A stretch of 64,000 bases of DNA, from positions 36,427,871-36,491,870 of the forward strand of contig CM047813.1 of assembly GCA_026214975.1 (NCBI GenBank). Reading direction: 5' to 3'. Below the pieces are notes generated by a model. It saw nothing but the letters and a program-made list of their open reading frames with translations. It did no database searches and had not been told where the DNA came from. This DNA is from Gentiana macrophylla (taxonomy: Eukaryota > Streptophyta > Magnoliopsida > Gentianales > Gentianaceae). Shown here one piece after another: positions 59,169 through 64,000 of this stretch (position 1 is the first letter of the stretch; the number at the start of each line of letters is the position of its first letter). A program made the position numbers and the translations under genes.

Positions 59169-61523
59169 TGACAGACCTAAACCTAACCTTGAAACGGCGC
59201 GAAAAGTAGCGGACATTACCTAGGCTATATGAGATCCTAACCGGCGGTGTGCCGGGTCAAATTGTAGTGCTAGTCTGGTGAGTCAATTCGTATTCCTCGG
59301 GGAAAACATGGTAATTCTTTTAAGTGGGGTTAAACACCAAGAAGCTATTATTAACTTTCGATCTAAGTCGCAGCTTTTACTTTTCCTGAGGTTAGATAGT
59401 TAGATCGATTAGATTAGTTAGTAATGTTAGAGTTAGATGTTAGTAAAGCAGAAAATAAAACAAATAAATACTAATATAATATATATTTTTGGATCTAGCC
59501 AAGAATACTTTCTTGAATCAATATCTTTTAGTAGAAATAAATGAGACAGATCTTCCTTTATTCAAGGTCCAATCAATTATACTGAAGCGGTATACTCTAA
59601 AGCTAGGCAATTTCTCCTCACAGGCGTATATGAAATTGTCATATGTCTTATCCTCTGTCAATGTCATCCTCAAGCATGGGTCACTCCCGTTTTGTCATTC
59701 GGCCAATTTTAAGGTATGTCAATTAAGCAGCGAATTTAACGTGATAATCTCTCAGTATAAATTTCAATAAGAGTTTGTTTCTCCCGAAAGAAATCTACCC
59801 CCGGTTTAGGAAATCGGATTCCGTTGTCACGTTTTCACTCGGCCAATTTTACCCTCCGGTCTTTCTATTAACGAGTTCATAAACTAACTACGAGGTGTCA
59901 ATTCATAATTAGATTATGAATTCTTTCAAATCGATTAGCTACTTCAATTCAAACATAGAAAGAGATTCATTATAATCGATTTTAATCATGATTACCAGTC
60001 GATCATTCATTTTACCAAAAGATTAACTAATTGATTCATATCTTGGCTAGATATATTTTTAGTTTAACATAGATATATATATCGATTACATCAAAATGTC
60101 ATGGATTAAGCGGTTTGAAGTTTTCCATAATAGCATACATGTCAAGATGACAAAATTCTATTACAACCAAATTTAGCCTTTCGATCCAAACACTTATCAA
60201 ATTCTCAAATATATATATATATATATATAGATAGATATAATTATATAGAACAACAAAAAGTAAAACTCAATAAAATTACCCGTTTACTTCAGATCTAAGT
60301 TGTATTCTTGAAAATAGCAACTTCTCCTAAAGCATTTTCCTTCGATAATTTTCTCAAGTATTACAACGGTACTACTTTTATTTATTCAAACATATACATA
60401 TATATATACATACATCGACATATGTATACATATACGGGCCCAAAATAAGAAGAAAAGATGGAGAGAAGCTTGCATATATGCATATATATGGATATACATA
60501 GACATATATGTATATATACATACATGCTACTTCATGGAAGAAAAGAAATGGACATAGATCAACATAGAAGAGGGAAAATGGGAGCATGGATTGTCTTGGC
60601 CATGGAAGAGGCCAAGAGGGGCAAGGAATTATGCTAAGGATGGGGGGTATTTATAGGATTTTTGGGTAGGTTCGAACCGAGTCGAAACCGAATCGAACTT
60701 ATTCATTTGTTTGATAAAACGACCATAACTTGAGTTGTAGACCTCCGATTGACGTGATTCAAAGTGCGTTGGAAAGCTCATTTGAAGATCTAAAACTTTC
60801 ATCAAGGACTCTTCCCCTGAAAATGCCTCTAAGTTGGGTCGCATATTCGTTGAAGATATTTTACGGTATAAGTACGTAGGAAAACCGACCCGTTGAACTT
60901 GTAAGCTTGTGGCATATTCTTCCATCCTTCAAAATACCTCGTGTATAAGTAACGTGGGATATTTTTATGGGCTTGGGCTCCAAGTTTGGTGAGCAAAATA
61001 TCGAAGGATATTTATTTTGTGGTCAAATAAATATCCAGGAATATCTTGGAATATTCCTAAAATATCCAAGATATTTATTTTGTGGTGTTGGCGAATCCAC
61101 TCGATCGGACATAACTCTCGTTTAAATCATTCATTCTTGATTCCGTCTCATGATAAATCTTATCTTTTTTACGAACATAAAGAAATGAACCGCGAGTAAA
61201 TCGACAACAAAAGTTAAATAAAGCTGCGTTGAATTTTACTGACTCTTTTCAGGTTAATATTACAGTCTCTAGTCATGATATTTTTAGATCTATCATACTA
61301 GCGGTAAATAAAACCTTTATAAAATATAGTAATTTTCAACACGACAGTCCGATTATTAATCTATAAAAATATAATAAAAACACAATAATTTATATAATAA
61401 TTACTACTTATACATTTTGATAAAACTTAGTATTTATGACTTGATTTGATACATAAATGCTCAAAATGGTATCAGAAGTGGGGCGAAATGTCATAATAAT
61501 GATCATAAATTTATCTCTCATCA
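59169..61523 (-). repeat. Element F 5' LTR
   Basis: This 2,355-bp partner of 53771-56126 has TATA at 60648-60655. Confidence 0.93.
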
Positions 61524-61528
61524 CTAGC

Positions 61529-62904
61529 CACCTAGTTGTTTTCAAGTAAGCTCCCTCACAACTCACCTCTCTTTCTTAGACCTCTAGACACGGACAAGGC
61601 CTAGCAATTACACAGACATTGATGAACTCTAGATCACCAAAGCACAAGCCCTTTCATGCCTTTCCGATGGTCCCGGACTTCAAATCCCTTTAAGAGTACG
61701 TCCGGTGCCGGAGCCAAACGCATCAGAACTCAATCGGGGCTTGTTTATGTTTAATTAATGTTATTAGATCAAGGATTAACATTTAGGATTCATATCACAG
61801 CTAAAAATCATCTCTTTCATCACAAAGAAGGTCCAGTTCGCCCACACCGGGTTCAGTGCTCACGCACTATGCCTCTGTATGTAAAAACTGGAATTCTAGT
61901 CATCCAAGTCTTGCCCGACCTTTGATCTCTTAATCTTGCCAAGACTGGCTTGATCTTGCCCACACCGAGTGCAGTGCGCGCGCACCAACTCTCTGAATGT
62001 AAAATTCAGCTTATGGTCCTCCAGTGCATCCGCATTGGGCTTGATGCGCCGCACCAAGCGCGGCCACTTCCCAAAAACTTAGTTTTGAACCCTAATCGAT
62101 CTCTAATTGTTCCCAAACTTATCCAACATCATAATACTCAGAAAAAGGAATAAAAACACAACTTTTATCTATCATAACAACTATAGATCCCTAGGCAACA
62201 CGAAGGTAACAATTCTAGCATAAAATTACATCCAATCCTAACATAAACCCTACCAAACCGTAATTAATTTGTAGGAAGATCCTCATACCTTCTAGCAAGC
62301 TAATCCAAATCCAAAACTCAGAAATACAGTAGCAAATCTTGAACCCTTCCGCAGAAAACCTATGTGATCAATCCAAATTTAAATTAGATTCGATCACACA
62401 CTTCTAAACACAAAAGACTATGAAATCATGAGTTTGAATCCATCAAACTCAGTCAAGAACATAACTAGGGCTCAAAAACATACCTTGACAAAGTCCTAAC
62501 TTTCTTGTGTTGAAACGACGCCCTCTTCACAACGATTCTGTTGTTATACTCTGATTTGAAAACCGTTAAGATCCGACTTAGAGTCTGAAAGAAAAGCTCT
62601 CAGTCTTTTCTTTTCAACTCTCACACGCAGAAGAGGGATATTGGAAGAAGGAAATTATGAGTCAAAATGTTAAGGAAAACTAATGGGATTTATTTTCCTT
62701 GAATAGATAAAATCCCAACAATTAACCTAATCCCTTATTTTCCTTAATTACCCTTAATATTAAATAATCAGATTTTCCCCAATATATATCTATATTTATC
62801 CAAAATATATATGTACACATAAAATACTTAAATCCGTAAATCATAATATTCAATTTTTCACAAAAAGACACGTCTGTCCTTTTTCGAAAAGCCGGGATAT
62901 TACA
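61529..62904 (-). repeat. Element G 3' LTR, right part
   Basis: Continues the LTR after element F. It includes diverged repeats of GCCCACACCG-GTGCAGTGC-type units at about 61838 and 61957, and ends CCGGGATATTACA. Confidence 0.75.
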
Positions 62905-62938
62905 TTCCTTCCCCCTTAAAAGGAGTTTCGTCCTCGAA
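62900..62938 (-). pseudogene. C-terminal end of element G pol
   Basis: The minus strand reads FEDETPFKGEGM then TAA, the tail seen in chromovirus (Tekay/Del-like) polyproteins. The stop codon lies in the first bases of the LTR (TGTAA), and the coding sequence contains the polypurine tract (AAGGGGGAAGGAA). An in-frame stop a few codons upstream shows decay. Confidence 0.65.
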
Positions 62939-63378
62939 ACTCGAGCTTGCTCAAACCGTTGACCCTCCATAGCACTCTCTCTTCAACATAAACCAAACCG
63001 AAGCTTCACTTGTTTTCCCACGGACAACCTCTAACCGATTCTGATCTTGCTAACCATTGAACCACACTCTACTGATTCCCAAACCGTTCAAACCTCGTAC
63101 ACTCAACCCAAGCTGACCAACCACAACTTGTGTCACTGAAACTGCACTATCCACTCTTCTACTCGGTGCACCCATCACCGGAAGATACTTCCTTATGTTT
63201 ATAATCCAAGTAGACAAAATTCTTGAATAGCCGTCCTATACCAAGAATCATTTTATGGTCCGTAGAATTCAAAACTGTAACTTTACTCTTGCCGCGGTAG
63301 ATTCCAACATAACCAACAACTTGTAGTAACACCATATCAACCTTGATTACTCTATCCAAAGTCGTTGTTATTGAAGGA
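62939..63378 (-). other. Element G internal region, decayed
   Basis: A minus-strand open stretch at 63159-63359 (VIKVDMVLLQVVGYVGIYRG and more) might be decayed pol or 3' sequence. I do not recognise it. Confidence 0.3.
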
Positions 63379-64000
63379 TGTAGGAGCTCAGATCTAAATA
63401 AATTAGATCTTTTCGCAGCGGATGGATCACGATCTGTGAACTACATATCATAAACAAAGGATCTAAACTTCCTACAAGGGGGTTTAGATCTACTTACCAA
63501 TAGTTGGATGAGTAGCCTTGATCTTCCAACGTGTGTCTCCAAACGGCGTTTGGTGGACACCGATCCTTGGAATCAGAACCTCCTTGACATGCAACCAAGA
63601 CAAAACCGAAGTTTTTCTTCAACCGGGGAATGCTAAGGATCGAACTCCTTAGCCTTTTTTATGTATAAATTTCGTGGATTGTCTATATGTGAGGCTCGGG
63701 AGAGATCTCCTTTTATAGAAGAAAAATCCTTGGCCTCCAAGGAAAAATATAATTTAATTAGATAATTACAATTATATTTTCCTAATCATATTAGAAAATC
63801 CTAGGATATTCTAGAATCAATTAATGATCAATCTAATATATTTGTAATTAATTAAATAACGGATAAACAATTAATTACTGCGCAGTATGACATCATCCGA
63901 GAAAACCTATTCCAAGGAGGAAACCCTCACACTGGCGCCACACACACCACCCAGGCCCACAGAAAATGTCTTTTATGTGTATTATATTATTTAGCCCAAC
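63379..64000 (-). mobile_element. LTR-like element I (Copia-like), continues past the window
   Basis: Begins TGTAGGAGCTCAGATC on the plus strand after AAGGA (63374-63378). On the minus strand it has a TATA box TTCTATAAAAGG (63709-63720), a transcribed stretch and an end with TCCGCTGCGAAAAGATC, the general layout of solo LTR H. The far end is outside the window. Confidence 0.5.

Larger units (their letters stand above)
53771..61523 (-). mobile_element. Element F: short non-autonomous Athila-type element
   Basis: Two LTRs of almost equal length (53771-56126 and 59169-61523) flank only about 3 kb. The tRNA-Asp primer site and polypurine tract are present on the minus strand. CTAGG (53766-53770) and CTAGC (61524-61528) are a 4-of-5 target duplication. 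The internal region keeps only scraps of gag and the protease lead-in plus non-coding regions shared with A and C. It must depend on proteins from a related element. Confidence 0.9.
52837..63378 (-). mobile_element. Element G: chromovirus-like Ty3 element, minus strand (3' LTR and end of internal region)
   Basis: The 3' LTR occupies 52837-53770 and 61529-62904, split by element F. It is bounded by TGTAACGCC and ATATTACA. CATTA at 52832-52836 would be the target-site copy in element E. At the inner end lies the polypurine tract, and the pol C terminus overlaps the LTR. The internal region is itself interrupted by element I at 63379. The rest lies outside the window. Confidence 0.75.

Overview
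The window is plant nuclear DNA, almost certainly from a flowering plant and probably a eudicot. It contains plant-type Ty3 and Copia LTR retrotransposons, small hAT-type elements with 8-bp target duplications, an AP2/ERF gene of the cytokinin response factor (CRF) type and a small gene of the plant-only DUF7722 family. No rRNA, tRNA, CRISPR or bacterial genes were seen.

Left block (1-34909) is a nest of transposons. A Copia LTR remnant (J, 33190-34909) carries a minus-strand Athila-type Ty3 element (A, 1-33189; its 3' LTR lies left of the window). Element A holds a solo LTR (H, 270-1013) and, inside its 5' LTR, a Copia element (B, 8174-31699, target duplication GCTAT). Element B is itself split inside gag by a full-length plus-strand Athila-type element (C, 10251-26668, target duplication ATGGA, LTRs of about 2.18 kb). 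Coding regions of all three carry many frameshifts.

The middle (34910-49953) is the gene-bearing part. It holds the DUF7722 gene (37456-37731), whose promoter is split by a 1,140-bp hAT-type element, a second small hAT-like element (38493-38811), a truncated Ty3 LTR (K), a minus-strand Copia element without its 3' end (D, to 45846) and the CRF-like gene (47443-48258).

Right block (49954-64000) is a second nest. A 5'-truncated plus-strand Copia (E) is cut in reverse transcriptase by the 3' LTR of a minus-strand chromovirus-like Ty3 element (G). That LTR is split by a short non-autonomous Athila-type element (F, 53771-61523), and another LTR-like element (I) enters G's internal region at 63379.

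The most interesting pattern concerns how the Athila-type elements may be expressed. A, C and F each carry CG-rich half-sites repeated every 10-11 bp, and in each LTR the array ends exactly 16 nt before the TATA box. In A and C similar arrays occur again inside the element, before accessory ORFs with a domain of the putative plant transposon protein type. There the array is followed by a pyrimidine-rich leader of about 280-300 nt and a short intron ending at, or one base before, the start codon. This suggests a separate internal transcription unit. C and F also share a duplicated hairpin with compensatory changes and a second polypurine-tract-like sequence. A technical pattern also stands out: paired LTR copies repeatedly differ as CAG/CTG versus CGA/TCG, which suggests consensus errors at CHG-methylated sites and may explain part of the frameshifting.
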